The notes beneath the pieces were generated by a model. The model did no database searches. It was not told where the DNA came from and saw nothing but the letters and a program-made list of their open reading frames with translations. From a virus: 64,000 nt of DNA. The translations under genes were made by a program, and so were the position numbers. Shown in pieces: positions 39,099 to 48,537 of the stretch. Where the stretch lies: the IMG/VR virus record IMGVR_UViG_3300009109_000001, positions 94,043-158,042 of that record; one strand, written 5' to 3'. The number at the start of each line of letters is the position of its first letter. Within the stretch, counting starts at the first letter, position 1.

Positions 39099-40487
39099 AT
39101 GACCAAGCATATTATAGATAGGCGACAAAATCCTAAAGGTAAGAATTTATCTAACCGACAGAGATTTATAAAACGCTCTAAAAAGCATCTTAAAGATAGC
39201 ATGGACGAAGCCATGAAGACACGTTCCGTAAGGGACTTAAAGTCTGGTGGCCGTGTTCGTGTGCCTTCTAAAAGTATTAAAGAACCACAGTTTAATTATG
39301 ATCCTAAATCAGGACAGAAAGATTATATACTGCCAGGTAACCAAGAATACTTACAAGGTGATAAAATACGCAAACCATCTTCTGGACAAGGCGGTGGTGG
39401 CGGCCAGGAAGGATCCGATGATGCTTATGGAGAAGATGATTTTGTTTTTTCTATTAATAGAGATGAATTCCTAGATATATTATTTGAAGATTTGGAACTG
39501 CCAAATCTTAGAGAAAAGAAAAAGAAAAGTATAGAGGAATTTACAACTCGTCGTGCTGGATATGTTAATGAGGGCTCACCTAATAACTTAAACCTTGAGC
39601 AAAGTATGATACGCAGTATTGGTAGACGTATTGCTCTTAAAAAGCCAAAAGGGATCCGGCTTAAGGAACTAGAAGCACGATTAGAGGAACTTAAAGAGGA
39701 AAGAAAACCTCTTGTTGTTATTATTGAAAAGTATCCTTATAATAAACAGGGCAGATGTAAAGAAGCACCTTTATTAAAAGCAATTGATGATGAGATTGCA
39801 GAAGTAGAAGCAGAGATTAAAAAAATAAGAGCACGTTACAATGCTATCTCTTTTATTGATCCAATTGATTTAAAGTTTAATAATTTTACTAAAGTTCCAA
39901 ATCCTAAAAATGCCGCTGTAATGTTTTGTATATTGGATGTTTCAATATCAATGCAAGAACGTGAGAAAGATTTAGCAAAACGATTCTTTATTTTATTACA
40001 CTTGTTTCTCAGTATGAAATATGATAAAGTAGATGTAGTGTTTATACGACATCATACTACTGCTAAAGAATGTACTGAGGAAGAATTTTTTACTAGTAAA
40101 GAAAGTGGTGGTACTGTTGTATCAACTGCTTTAGAATTAGCATACGATATTGTTAGAAAAAGATATGATTTGGAATATTGGAATGTTTATGTAAGTCAAG
40201 CAAGTGATGGTGACAACTTTACTACAGATAACCAACAAGTACAAGATGTCATGCAAAATAAATTATTGCCATTAGTTCAGTTTTTTGCTTATGTAAGCAT
40301 TGTAGCACATTCACATCAAGTTAATAATGAAATAGGTACATCAGTAGGTAGTGGATTAGAAAAAATATATCAAGCATTAATGGATACTTTTGATTATGTA
40401 CAAATACGTAGGGTACATGAGCCTAAAGACATATATCCAGTATTTAGAAAGTTCTTTGCGCCAAAAGGAGGAAGTAAAGATGAGTAA
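39099..40487 (+). CDS. yeaH: YeaH/YhbH (DUF444) protein
   Basis: The 462-residue protein is a DUF444 member: IIDRRQNPKGKNLSNRQRFIKR at the N terminus, a Gly-rich linker (SGQGGGGGQEG), FNNFTKVPNPKNAAVMFCILDVSISMQEREKD in the centre (a vWA-like metal site D-x-S-x-S) and the end YPVFRKFFAPKGG. YeaH is the constant genetic partner of PrkA. The central domain probably binds a partner protein through the metal site. It overlaps the SpoVR gene by eight bases. Confidence 0.95.
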   Translation: MTKHIIDRRQNPKGKNLSNRQRFIKRSKKHLKDSMDEAMKTRSVRDLKSGGRVRVPSKSIKEPQFNYDPKSGQKDYILPGNQEYLQGDKIRKPSSGQGGGGGQEGSDDAYGEDDFVFSINRDEFLDILFEDLELPNLREKKKKSIEEFTTRRAGYVNEGSPNNLNLEQSMIRSIGRRIALKKPKGIRLKELEARLEELKEERKPLVVIIEKYPYNKQGRCKEAPLLKAIDDEIAEVEAEIKKIRARYNAISFIDPIDLKFNNFTKVPNPKNAAVMFCILDVSISMQEREKDLAKRFFILLHLFLSMKYDKVDVVFIRHHTTAKECTEEEFFTSKESGGTVVSTALELAYDIVRKRYDLEYWNVYVSQASDGDNFTTDNQQVQDVMQNKLLPLVQFFAYVSIVAHSHQVNNEIGTSVGSGLEKIYQALMDTFDYVQIRRVHEPKDIYPVFRKFFAPKGGSKDE

Positions 40488-42114
40488 AACTTTATATGAG
40501 CCGCAAAGTGATTGGAGTTTTGATCTAATTTCTGAAATATATGACGCATGTGAAGATATAGCAGTTAATGAACTTGGATGTGACTGTTATGTTAATCAAC
40601 TTGAAGTAGTAACGTTTGAACAAATGCTAGATGCTTATGCTAGTATAGGTATGCCATTGTCTTACAATCATTGGAGTAATGGTAAAGCATGGGCACACTA
40701 TGAGAACCAATATAGAAAAGGCAGAACAAGTTTAGCATATGAGTTAGTCATTAATAGTAATCCTTGTATTAATTATTTAATGGAAGAGAATACAATGACT
40801 ACACAAACTCTAGTTATTGCTCACGCCGCATTTGGACATAATCATTTCTTTAAAAATAATTATTTGTTTAAAACATGGACAAGTGCTGACAGTATTATTG
40901 ACTATCTAGTATTTGCTAAAAATTATATACAAAAGTGTGAGGAAAAGTATGGACTTGATGAAGTAGAACTTTTCTTAGATTCCCTACACGCGATACGTAA
41001 TTATGGTATAAACAAGTATAAACGCCCTCATAAATTAAATGCAAAAGCAGAAGCAGATAAGGCACAAGAGCGAGCAACATATTTACGTAAACAAGTAAAT
41101 GAGTTGTGGGACACAACCATTGTTCCAAATAAGAAAGACCAAGAAGAAAAGGAAAAAAGAGTTAGTTTACAAAAGCCAGAAGAAAATTTAATTTACTTTT
41201 TAGAAAAAAATGCACCAAATTTAACTGACTGGCAACGTGAACTGTGTCGTATAGTGCGTAAAATTGCTCAGTATTTTTATCCACAAGGGCAAACAAAAGT
41301 AATGAATGAGGGATTTGCCTGTTTTGTGCATTATTATTCAATGCATAGATTACATGATAAAGGACTAATTACTGACGCCGCAATGTTTGAGTTTTTAAAG
41401 TTACATACTAATGTATTAAATCAACCCACATTTGACAAAAAATGGTATAATGGTATTAACCCTTATTCATTAGGTTTTGCTATGTTTATGGATATTAAAC
41501 GTATGTGTGAGCATCCTACTAAAGAAGATAAGGAATGGTTTCCTGATATTGCTGGTGGTAACTGGAAAGAAATTATTTTAGATGCTGTTGCTAATTACAG
41601 AGATGAAAGTTTTATATTACAATTTTTATCACCAAAAGTAATTAGAGATTTTAAATTATTTCAACTTGGTGATAATAAGTCAGATCCTCATTATGTAGTT
41701 AAAGCAATACATAACAGCTTAGGATATAAAAGCATACGTAAAGAGATGGCACGACAATATGATTATAATTACCGTATACCTGACATACAAGTAGTTGATT
41801 ATGATCATGATGACAAGCGTTCGCTATTATTGCATCATTATAAAGGACCAAGTGGTAGAGAATTGTCAAAGACAACAACTGTTGAAGTATTAAATTATAT
41901 TGCTTATATTTGGGGTTATGAAGTACAATTAGATGTGTATAGTAGGCAAGCAAAATTTGTTGATGGTCAACACGTAGGCGAACCATTTCAGAAAGTGAAT
42001 GGTTATAAATCCACTTCTACTGATGGGACACCACCGCCACCAGAAAAACCCCCAGCGAAGAATTTTGGTTATTGGGGAATGATGTTAACATCAGATGACT
42101 CTAGTACTATTTAA
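40480..42114 (+). CDS. spoVR: SpoVR family protein
   Basis: From ATG 40480 (GGAGGAAGTAAAG upstream) the protein is 544 residues, normal for SpoVR. Typical stretches are WSFDLISEIYDACEDIAVNELG, MPLSYNHWSNGKAW, GRTSLAYELVINSNPCINYLME, AHAAFGHNHFFKNN and NEGFACFVHYYSMHRL. The conserved His and Glu residues suggest a metal site. SpoVR is needed for normal spore cortex formation in Bacillus and, with PrkA and YeaH, is part of an envelope or stress set in many bacteria. Here the order matches cellular operons. It overlaps the radical SAM gene by 20 bases. Confidence 0.95.
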   Translation: MSKTLYEPQSDWSFDLISEIYDACEDIAVNELGCDCYVNQLEVVTFEQMLDAYASIGMPLSYNHWSNGKAWAHYENQYRKGRTSLAYELVINSNPCINYLMEENTMTTQTLVIAHAAFGHNHFFKNNYLFKTWTSADSIIDYLVFAKNYIQKCEEKYGLDEVELFLDSLHAIRNYGINKYKRPHKLNAKAEADKAQERATYLRKQVNELWDTTIVPNKKDQEEKEKRVSLQKPEENLIYFLEKNAPNLTDWQRELCRIVRKIAQYFYPQGQTKVMNEGFACFVHYYSMHRLHDKGLITDAAMFEFLKLHTNVLNQPTFDKKWYNGINPYSLGFAMFMDIKRMCEHPTKEDKEWFPDIAGGNWKEIILDAVANYRDESFILQFLSPKVIRDFKLFQLGDNKSDPHYVVKAIHNSLGYKSIRKEMARQYDYNYRIPDIQVVDYDHDDKRSLLLHHYKGPSGRELSKTTTVEVLNYIAYIWGYEVQLDVYSRQAKFVDGQHVGEPFQKVNGYKSTSTDGTPPPPEKPPAKNFGYWGMMLTSDDSSTI

Positions 42115-43036
42115 CGTAGGTTGGCATTTAGAAATAACAAGACGCTGTCCTCTAGCATGTCCTGCTTGTGACAGAACAACAGATTTCGACACTATGGTAG
42201 TTGATTCTAAACGTGATATAGATGTCACCAATTTGAAAACCTTTTTTCCTAAGAACAAAGTTTCTAAAATAAAATATATTTTTATGCAAGGAAATCTTGG
42301 AGACCCTATATACCATCCTCAATTTCATGATATAAGTGAGCATTTTTTTGATACAGAAAATTTAAATGTCACTACCAATGGTATGCAAACCAAAAACTTT
42401 TGGCATAGAGTACTGGAAACTTGGCCTAAGGAATCTTCGATAACTTTAAGCATTGATGGATTACAAGACACAAATCATATGTATAGGGTTAATAGTAACT
42501 GGGGTAAAATACAAGGATTATTTGATCTAATTGCAAAAAAGAAACACAACTGTGAAATAGAATGGAAATATATTGTATTCGAACACAACCATCATCAAGT
42601 TGAAGAAGCAAAAAGTTTGGCTAAAAAAATTGGTATTGATAGATTTAGGATACAACGCACTAGAAGACTAGATCCGAAGTTGGATATAAAATCCTATGAT
42701 AATCCCGAATGGTTTAAAAAGATTAACGTAGAATATGAAAATGCTCTAAGTCCTTTTTGCTATACAGGAGATATGCACTATATAACAGCGTTTGGTGATT
42801 ATTATCCTTGCTGTTGGTTTGAAGGAAGATACAATGGTAGTAGATGGAAACCTTTGAATATAAAAAACAATACAGTACAGTCTTTTGAAAAACACTTTAA
42901 AAATTTTACACATGAACTAGAAGATTTCGAAACCTGTCCAGATGTATGTAAAAAATTTTGTAGAAAAATAAAAAATAATGGCAAGGACATGCAGGTACCT
43001 AATTCACAACTAAACAGAAGTATAATTGATCTATAA
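42095..43036 (+). CDS. Radical SAM protein downstream of SpoVR
   Basis: The 313-residue protein has C-P-L-A-C-P-A-C (Cys 18, 22, 25) for the 4Fe-4S cluster and T-L-S-I-D-G-L for the later SAM strand. The C-terminal Cys (P-C-C-W-F, C-P-D-V-C-K-K-F-C) resemble SPASM or twitch auxiliary-cluster ligands, as in peptide- and sugar-modifying enzymes. It overlaps spoVR by 20 bases, so it is the fourth gene of that operon and may modify one of its proteins or a common target (inference). Confidence 0.88.
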   Translation: MTLVLFNVGWHLEITRRCPLACPACDRTTDFDTMVVDSKRDIDVTNLKTFFPKNKVSKIKYIFMQGNLGDPIYHPQFHDISEHFFDTENLNVTTNGMQTKNFWHRVLETWPKESSITLSIDGLQDTNHMYRVNSNWGKIQGLFDLIAKKKHNCEIEWKYIVFEHNHHQVEEAKSLAKKIGIDRFRIQRTRRLDPKLDIKSYDNPEWFKKINVEYENALSPFCYTGDMHYITAFGDYYPCCWFEGRYNGSRWKPLNIKNNTVQSFEKHFKNFTHELEDFETCPDVCKKFCRKIKNNGKDMQVPNSQLNRSIIDL

Positions 43037-43065
43037 TTGACAAATCATAAGTTATATAGTAGAAT
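43037..43065 (+). promoter_or_regulatory. Sigma70-type promoter for EF-G
   Basis: TTGACA (43037-43042), 17-base spacer, TAGAAT (43060-43065), just after the radical SAM gene and ahead of EF-G. Confidence 0.65.
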
Positions 43066-43075
43066 TAACATTAAC

Positions 43076-43083
43076 TATAAATA
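43076..43083 (+). promoter_or_regulatory. Perfect T4-type late promoter core TATAAATA
   Basis: TATAAATA lies 27 bases ahead of the EF-G start, downstream of the sigma70-type site. EF-G may thus be transcribed both early and late. Confidence 0.6.
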
Positions 43084-43110
43084 GTAAAACCTTTCATGGA
43101 GCAATAAAAA

Positions 43111-45210
43111 TTGTCTTTGAGTAATTATAGAAATATTGGTATCTTCGCGCATGTAGACGCAGGTAAAACTACGACTACTGAGAGGATCCTTAAGCTCACA
43201 GGAAAGATACACAAAATTGGTGAGGTACATGATGGCGCCGCAACCACAGACTTTATGGAGCAAGAGCAAGAGCGAGGCATTACAATACAGAGTGCCGCGA
43301 CTACTTGCTACTGGAACGATCACCAATTAAACATCATCGACACCCCTGGGCACGTAGACTTCACTATTGAAGTCTATCGTTCCCTTAAGGTGTTAGATGG
43401 TGGTGTAGGTGTATTTTGTGCTAGTGGTGGTGTAGAGCCACAGTCAGAAACTAACTGGCGTTATGCTAACGATAGTGAAGTAGCACGTATTATATACATC
43501 AATAAAATGGATAGAGTTGGTGCTGATTTTAATCGTGTTGTAGCACAAATAAGAACGCGGCTTGGAGCAAAGCCGTTAGTTATGACATATCCAATTGGAA
43601 CGGAAGATAACTTTGTGGGTATAGTTGATATACTTACACAAAAGGCTTGGATATGGTCAGATCCTACTGACCCAACTTCTTACACTATAACTGATATCCC
43701 AGAAGATAAAGTGCCTAGTGTGCAACTTGGTGACAAATACACATATAAAGAATTAGCAAAACAATATTATGATAATTTAGTCGAAACAGTTGTTGAGCAA
43801 GATGATGAAGTTATGATGCAATGGATGGATGATCCAGAAGGCATTAGCGAAGAAGATCTTAAAATGTGCATACGCAAAGGCACAATTAATAACGATTTCT
43901 TTCCAACATACTGCGGCAGTTCATTTAAGAACAAAGGCGTGCAAAACGTCTTAAATGCAGTAGTAGATTACTTGCCAGATCCAACTGAGGTTGATCCACA
44001 ACCGGAAGTTGATGAGAAAGGCGTAGAGACAGGTGAAGTTGCTACAGTAGATTCTAATAAGTCATTGCGAGCACTTGCATTTAAAATAATGGAAGACAAA
44101 TATGGCGCACTAACATTTACACGCATTTACTCAGGCAAGTTAAAGAAAGGCGACTCAATATACAATAGCACAAATGGTAAAACAGAACGTGTTGGGCGTA
44201 TATTGGAAATGCATGCCGACTCGCGTGAGGAATTGGATAGTGCTGAAGCAGGTGACATTGTTGCATTGCTTGGTATGAAACAAGTGCAAACAGGTCATAC
44301 ATTGTGTGATAAAAAGAATATAGCAATACTTGAGCCAATGGTATTTCCAGATCCAGTTATTAGTATTGCAGTTGAACCAAAGACACAGGGTGACATGGAT
44401 AAGTTAGGAACTGCTATTGGGAAAATGATAGCAGAGGATCCTTCCTTCCACGTAGAGACAGATCAAGAGAGCGGGCAAACAATACTTAAAGGTATGGGCG
44501 AGTTGCATTTAGATGTTAAGTGTGATATACTAAAACGCACATATGGCGTAGAAGTAAGCATAGGTAAACCACAAGTAGCATATAGGGAAACTATTACTAA
44601 AACAGTTAGTGATAAGTTTGTTCATAAAAAGCAATCAGGTGGTGCTGGACAGTTTGCTGACATTGAATATACTGTTGAGCCTCTTGAAGCAGGAGAGGGA
44701 TTCCAATTTGAAAGTAAAGTAGTTGGAGGCAATGTCCCACGAGAGTTTTGGCCCGCAGTAGAAAAGGGATTTGAACAATCTAGTGAATCTGGTATACTTG
44801 CTAATTATCCAATGTTAGATTATAAAGTGACATTAACAGATGGTTCTAGTCATGCAGTAGATAGTAGTGCGGTGGCATTTGAGTTAGCGGCACGTGGTGC
44901 GTTTAGACAAACAATGGCTAAAGCCGGCCCACAATTATTAGAACCAATTATGAAACTTGACGTAATTTCCCCAGCGGATAAAGTAGGTGATGTTATAGGT
45001 GATATAAATAGGCGTAGAGGCATGATACACAATCAAGAAATGACTGGTGTAACAGTTCGTATATTCGCAGAAGCACCAATTGGTGAAATGTTTGGATATA
45101 TAGGAGACTTACGTAGTCAAACAAGTGGTCGTGGTCAATTTAGTATGGAATTTAGTCATTATGCGCCATGTCCTAGCAATATTACTGAGGTTATCGTAAA
45201 GAAAACTTAA
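43111..45210 (+). CDS. fusA: Translation elongation factor G
   Basis: This is a 699-residue full-length EF-G starting at TTG (GGAG at 43099-43102). G1 is AHVDAGKTT (13-21), G3 DTPGHVDF (77-84), G4 NKMD (131-134). It also has the switch T-x-x-D-x-x-x-Q-E-x-E-R-G-I-T-I-Q, the domain IV region [11 protein letters not shown] and the end [19 protein letters not shown]. It should catalyse GTP-driven translocation after peptide bond formation, and may also act in recycling. A complete EF-G is a rare phage gene; none of the domains is missing. It may favour phage mRNAs or escape a host modification of EF-G (inference). Confidence 0.97.
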   Translation: MSLSNYRNIGIFAHVDAGKTTTTERILKLTGKIHKIGEVHDGAATTDFMEQEQERGITIQSAATTCYWNDHQLNIIDTPGHVDFTIEVYRSLKVLDGGVGVFCASGGVEPQSETNWRYANDSEVARIIYINKMDRVGADFNRVVAQIRTRLGAKPLVMTYPIGTEDNFVGIVDILTQKAWIWSDPTDPTSYTITDIPEDKVPSVQLGDKYTYKELAKQYYDNLVETVVEQDDEVMMQWMDDPEGISEEDLKMCIRKGTINNDFFPTYCGSSFKNKGVQNVLNAVVDYLPDPTEVDPQPEVDEKGVETGEVATVDSNKSLRALAFKIMEDKYGALTFTRIYSGKLKKGDSIYNSTNGKTERVGRILEMHADSREELDSAEAGDIVALLGMKQVQTGHTLCDKKNIAILEPMVFPDPVISIAVEPKTQGDMDKLGTAIGKMIAEDPSFHVETDQESGQTILKGMGELHLDVKCDILKRTYGVEVSIGKPQVAYRETITKTVSDKFVHKKQSGGAGQFADIEYTVEPLEAGEGFQFESKVVGGNVPREFWPAVEKGFEQSSESGILANYPMLDYKVTLTDGSSHAVDSSAVAFELAARGAFRQTMAKAGPQLLEPIMKLDVISPADKVGDVIGDINRRRGMIHNQEMTGVTVRIFAEAPIGEMFGYIGDLRSQTSGRGQFSMEFSHYAPCPSNITEVIVKKT

Positions 45211-45269
45211 AACACCATATATTTCCCTTCAAAACCACTCTAAATATAATGATGGAATGGAGGATTTAT

Positions 45270-45473
45270 ATGATTCATTGTAAATCGTTGCTTAAGACTA
45301 TAAGTTGGAGATGTGTTGCTACTATGGACACGTTTCTGATCGCCTGGTTAATTACTGGACAGTATACCTATGCAGGCGCAATAGCAGGACTAGAGATATG
45401 TACCAAAATGGTACTCTATTACCTCCACGAGAGAGGATGGGCTAGAATCAAGTTAGCGAAAAATGGAACATAG
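45270..45473 (+). CDS. DUF2061-family small membrane protein
   Basis: From ATG 45270 (GGAGG at 45258-45262) the 67-residue protein begins with S-L-L-K-T-I-S-W-R, then ATMDTFLIAWLITGQYTYAGAIAG and EICTKMVLYYLHERGW. This two-TM pattern is that of DUF2061. Function is unknown. TAAATA lies at 45241-45246. It overlaps the next gene by 11 bases. Confidence 0.8.
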   Translation: MIHCKSLLKTISWRCVATMDTFLIAWLITGQYTYAGAIAGLEICTKMVLYYLHERGWARIKLAKNGT

Positions 45474-46053
45474 AACCTGTCACAGACGAGGATACGAACT
45501 TTTGACTCCCAACGTCTGGGAGTTATATGATGGAATGGAGTCAAAAGGCTTCGTAAAAAATTTTAAAAACGAAAAATCGGATCCGCCAGTATATAGAGCA
45601 ATTGCTGATTCTGATTTAGGAGAACTACCTAAAGGTGGCATTCTACAAACACGTAAATGGGAAGATGAATATCCACCACATCTACAAGGCCCAGAAGTAA
45701 ATGAGATACTTGATACTCGTGAGCAAACAATTCGCGATTTAAAAGGAGCAATACAACAATTACGAGATGAGTGTGGAGAGTTATTTACAGAGAATAAACA
45801 ATTAGAACACAAATTAAAATATCAAAAACCAAGCGGCTCTACTAGATGGAAATTAGAGTATACTTGGATTTATGGTAAAGAAGTATATTGGGATTTTAAA
45901 ACTAAGAAACAAGCAGTAGCACAAATGGAACAAATCCAAAACTTTTTTGGTAGTCGACTAGTAGAATCTATTAAAGACATAAAATATACAAAATACATAT
46001 ACGGAACACGCGGAGTAAAACAAGATGAAACTAGCGATACACAAAAGAAGTAA
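45463..46053 (+). CDS. Protein of unknown function with coiled coil
   Basis: The 196-residue protein has a central Gln/Glu-rich coil (about 88-125) and a strand-helix C-terminal third (RWKLEYTWIYGKEVYWDFKTKKQ). No signal peptide is seen. The N-terminal CHRRGYELL stretch overlaps the DUF2061 gene by 11 bases. The basic mini-protein gene starts inside its 3' end. Confidence 0.55.
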   Translation: MEHRTCHRRGYELLTPNVWELYDGMESKGFVKNFKNEKSDPPVYRAIADSDLGELPKGGILQTRKWEDEYPPHLQGPEVNEILDTREQTIRDLKGAIQQLRDECGELFTENKQLEHKLKYQKPSGSTRWKLEYTWIYGKEVYWDFKTKKQAVAQMEQIQNFFGSRLVESIKDIKYTKYIYGTRGVKQDETSDTQKK

Positions 46054-46138
46054 GTATTTTGCTGTTGGTAAGCGAAATAAACGTCGTGGTAAGAATAGAC
46101 TTAAGACGAAAAGTCGCAATAGTCGTTCGACCACATAA
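46025..46138 (+). CDS. Tiny highly basic protein (37 aa)
   Basis: The 37 residues are almost half Lys/Arg (HKRSKYFAVGKRNKRRGKNR), resembling RNA- or DNA-binding peptides and the 44-residue basic protein at 2089. It overlaps the previous gene by 29 bases in another frame. It could bind ribosomes or genome DNA; both are guesses. Confidence 0.6.
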   Translation: MKLAIHKRSKYFAVGKRNKRRGKNRLKTKSRNSRSTT

Positions 46139-46144
46139 ATATCC

Positions 46145-46173
46145 TTGACTTTACTTTAAGTTTAGTCTATAAT
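46145..46173 (+). promoter_or_regulatory. Sigma70-type promoter
   Basis: TTGACT (46145-46150), 17-base spacer, TATAAT (46168-46173), ahead of the lipoprotein gene, which also has AAAGGAGA before its ATG. Confidence 0.75.
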
Positions 46174-46206
46174 ATATTATAGTATATCAATCAAAGGAGA
46201 TATAAC

Positions 46207-46806
46207 ATGAAGAAGTTATTAATTGCCTTGGCATTTGGCGGACTCTTAATCGGGTGTGTCCAGGAAGAGGCAGAAGCCGTTGAGTTTGAAAATGCCATTA
46301 GTGTTTCTGCAGGAGATACTACACTTTCATTTGATCAAGACGGTGATGAGTTTTCTGTAGGCTGGTCTGGCGCATCTGTCTATCATAATGATAATGTTGA
46401 AGCTGGCATATCATTTGAAATGAATGTAGTAGGATCACTTTCTACAAAACTCTCATATGAATACACTAATGATGATGACAGCATCATAGGTGTTAAAACT
46501 CCAATTACGCTAATGGGTTTAACAACAACCCCGTCAGTAGACTGGAATATCAATGATTCAGATATTGATGGCGCATTAGAAAATTCATTTAGTTTAATGG
46601 GTGGTGGTCTTCGTACAAAATTTATGTTTGACTTAGATGACACTGATTTTACAGGATCAGAGTTTGAGGTTAATTACACACTATCATTGTCCGATAACCT
46701 TTCAGCACAACCATATGTTGAAGTACCCATGGATGACGACTGGGAACGTGGTGAAACAGTTGCTGGTCTAAGAATTTCATTAAATTGGGGCGGCAGTTCA
46801 AATTAG
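46207..46806 (+). CDS. Predicted outer-membrane-type lipoprotein/beta-barrel
   Basis: The 199-residue protein has a lipoprotein signal with lipobox LLIGC (Cys 17), then Ser/Thr/Asp-rich alternating strands (KLSYEYTNDDD, GGGLRTKFMFD, FEVNYTLSL, TVAGLRISLNW). These look like an eight-strand outer-membrane barrel or porin-like fold. A strong sigma70 promoter and ribosome site suggest high early expression. It might coat the host surface, for example to block superinfection (inference). Confidence 0.72.
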   Translation: MKKLLIALAFGGLLIGCVQEEAEAVEFENAISVSAGDTTLSFDQDGDEFSVGWSGASVYHNDNVEAGISFEMNVVGSLSTKLSYEYTNDDDSIIGVKTPITLMGLTTTPSVDWNINDSDIDGALENSFSLMGGGLRTKFMFDLDDTDFTGSEFEVNYTLSLSDNLSAQPYVEVPMDDDWERGETVAGLRISLNWGGSSN

Positions 46807-46821
46807 TAAATAAATACCTAT

Positions 46822-47121
46822 GTGGCAGTCACTCGTAAAGTTAGAACTAAAGAAGAATATATTTACGAATCGCGAGATAACGGGGTTACCGTATCTCGGC
46901 GACTGCCTTTAGGTGAACAAAAAGAATATCTTATCACAGAAGAAAACGATAGAGAAACTGCGTTTAAGAAGAAAAAATTTGATTGGCTATCTCATGATGA
47001 ATTAATGGATTTGGGCCGAGAAAAATTTGAACAAAAAGAATTGCGTGAAAAACATCCTGCGTTGAAAGAGGCATGGGAAAAATATCTTGTGTTGTTAAAT
47101 TTAGTTAAATCGGGTAAATAG
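46822..47121 (+). CDS. Protein of unknown function
   Basis: The GTG start at 46822 is chosen because the nearby ATG is in another frame. The 99-residue protein is charged with strand-like ends and a helical C-terminal half (REKHPALKEAWEKYLVLLNLVK). Two TAAATA cores (46807-46816) lie directly upstream. No family recognised. Confidence 0.6.
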   Translation: MAVTRKVRTKEEYIYESRDNGVTVSRRLPLGEQKEYLITEENDRETAFKKKKFDWLSHDELMDLGREKFEQKELREKHPALKEAWEKYLVLLNLVKSGK

Positions 47122-47125
47122 TATT

Positions 47126-47491
47126 ATGCGTTACACTGAACTAAATGAAAGTGGTTCCATATACTGGGAAGATGAAGACTTTGATGCAGAAAACCCAACT
47201 GTATTAATACGTGGTTATGGCACACTAAAATATGAATCCCTCCAAAAAGCAATCGCAAGAGATTTGGCAGATATGTCTAATCGTGTACTAGAAGGTGGTT
47301 TAGAAGTTGTAGCAAATCATCAATTACTTGATAGTAAAAGCGCATTTAATGGCAAGGTTCAAGCATATTTAGATGTTACGAAAGAACTCGCAAAGCCAAC
47401 AATCAAGCGAAAACTCACAATTCACAAGAAAAATAGTCTGTTTAACACTATAAAAAACAGCGAAAAGCCGCGTCGCGGCGAGCCATTTTGA
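47126..47491 (+). CDS. Putative virion protein with MRYTELNES leader
   Basis: The 121-residue protein starts MRYTELNES, where L-N-E before S fits the T4 gp21 protease rule, so the leader may be a capsid-targeting sequence. The rest is mixed helix and ends very basic (KRKLTIHKKNS, KPRRGEPF). It lies four bases after the previous gene. A packaged or DNA-binding role is inferred. Confidence 0.5.
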   Translation: MRYTELNESGSIYWEDEDFDAENPTVLIRGYGTLKYESLQKAIARDLADMSNRVLEGGLEVVANHQLLDSKSAFNGKVQAYLDVTKELAKPTIKRKLTIHKKNSLFNTIKNSEKPRRGEPF

Positions 47492-47496
47492 TCAAC

Positions 47497-47525
47497 TTGA
47501 CAAATCCCTCAAATTTTAGTATAAT
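47497..47525 (+). promoter_or_regulatory. Perfect sigma70-type promoter
   Basis: TTGACA (47497-47502), 17-base spacer, TATAAT (47520-47525), ahead of the gene at 47557. Confidence 0.8.
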
Positions 47526-47556
47526 TTAGTATTACTCTTTTAATAGGAATAGTATT

Positions 47557-48162
47557 ATGTTTATTAGTTTTATGCTTCACGGATATGGTGGAGAAGTTGT
47601 ATTAGGTAAAATATCTAAAAAAGCGGCAGAGTTTTGGCAATCTGACGAGATGGAAGAACACTTTCATGATTATGTTTTTAGTGCAGAATGGTGGGAAGAT
47701 GAAAACCCAACCATTAAAATACCCAAGTACGCCAAGATTGGTGTGTGGCATGATATAGATGATCTTGGACACGAATGGGGAGCGGCACAAAGCGGTGCGT
47801 ATCTTACTATAAATGAAATGAGTGATGGTACTTGGGATGCAGATCATGTACGTGACATTTATTATGGTGAGTTTATGGATTATGTAAATGAGCACGAAGT
47901 AGAGATTCATTCTGATGAACAGCATCCTAATCCAAAAGGATATACTTTCTGCGGTGTTAATTCTGAGAAAGGTTCATTTTATCACGGTGTTATAGAAATC
48001 GAAGGAGAGTTTGATCCTAAAAAAGTTTCTTTTGGTGTCACAGAAATCCATCAGGATACTCTTATTACACAAATTTTTTATGGTGACGAAACTATAGATA
48101 ATGATGGCGGCGGCACTGATGGCAAGGCCATGGATTTTGAAATTATAGAGCCTTGGGAGTAA
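47557..48162 (+). CDS. Acidic protein of unknown function (201 aa)
   Basis: The 201-residue protein is acidic and Trp/His-rich (FSAEWWEDENPTIK, GVWHDIDDLGHEWG). It has a Cys-containing strand (GYTFCGVNS) and a closing MDFEIIEPWE. No signal peptide or known motif is seen. Its strong sigma70 promoter suggests early expression. Confidence 0.65.
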   Translation: MFISFMLHGYGGEVVLGKISKKAAEFWQSDEMEEHFHDYVFSAEWWEDENPTIKIPKYAKIGVWHDIDDLGHEWGAAQSGAYLTINEMSDGTWDADHVRDIYYGEFMDYVNEHEVEIHSDEQHPNPKGYTFCGVNSEKGSFYHGVIEIEGEFDPKKVSFGVTEIHQDTLITQIFYGDETIDNDGGGTDGKAMDFEIIEPWE

Positions 48163-48170
48163 ATACATGT

Positions 48171-48533
48171 ATGAGTATCAAACTTGATCCAGTTGATTTA
48201 ATGGTTTATGCAGATGTAGCACAAGCATTTGAAAGTTGGTTGATCAATAATCCTCCGGAAGATGGTGAACCAAAAGGTATAACACAGTCACGAGTATTTG
48301 CAAAGTCGTATCTTAATTTATATTTAACATTTTTGGAAATGTTTTCATATGTGCCAAGAGATAAAGTAGAATATGAATCACATACGTCAGAAGGTGTTAA
48401 ACGTAAATTTGAAAATATAAGTGAAATTTATACTGATTTAAAAGTAAATTCAAAATTAACCGATACTGAGAAAACGGTAATTGAGGAAGGAATCTCACAA
48501 GCATTTAATCGAGTAAAACCAACACTACATTAA
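48171..48533 (+). CDS. Helical protein of unknown function
   Basis: From ATG 48171 the protein is 120 residues (a start 18 bases earlier would overlap the previous gene). It is helical and soluble: DPVDLMVYADVAQAFESWL, AKSYLNLYLTFLEMF. No family recognised. It is followed four bases later by a membrane-tail protein gene. Confidence 0.6.
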   Translation: MSIKLDPVDLMVYADVAQAFESWLINNPPEDGEPKGITQSRVFAKSYLNLYLTFLEMFSYVPRDKVEYESHTSEGVKRKFENISEIYTDLKVNSKLTDTEKTVIEEGISQAFNRVKPTLH

Positions 48534-48537
48534 TATT

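Noticed and set aside
47466-47485. GC-rich palindrome GCCGCG-T-CGCGGC as a terminator
   Set aside because: It lies within the coding sequence of 47126-47491, has no T run and a sub-minimal loop.
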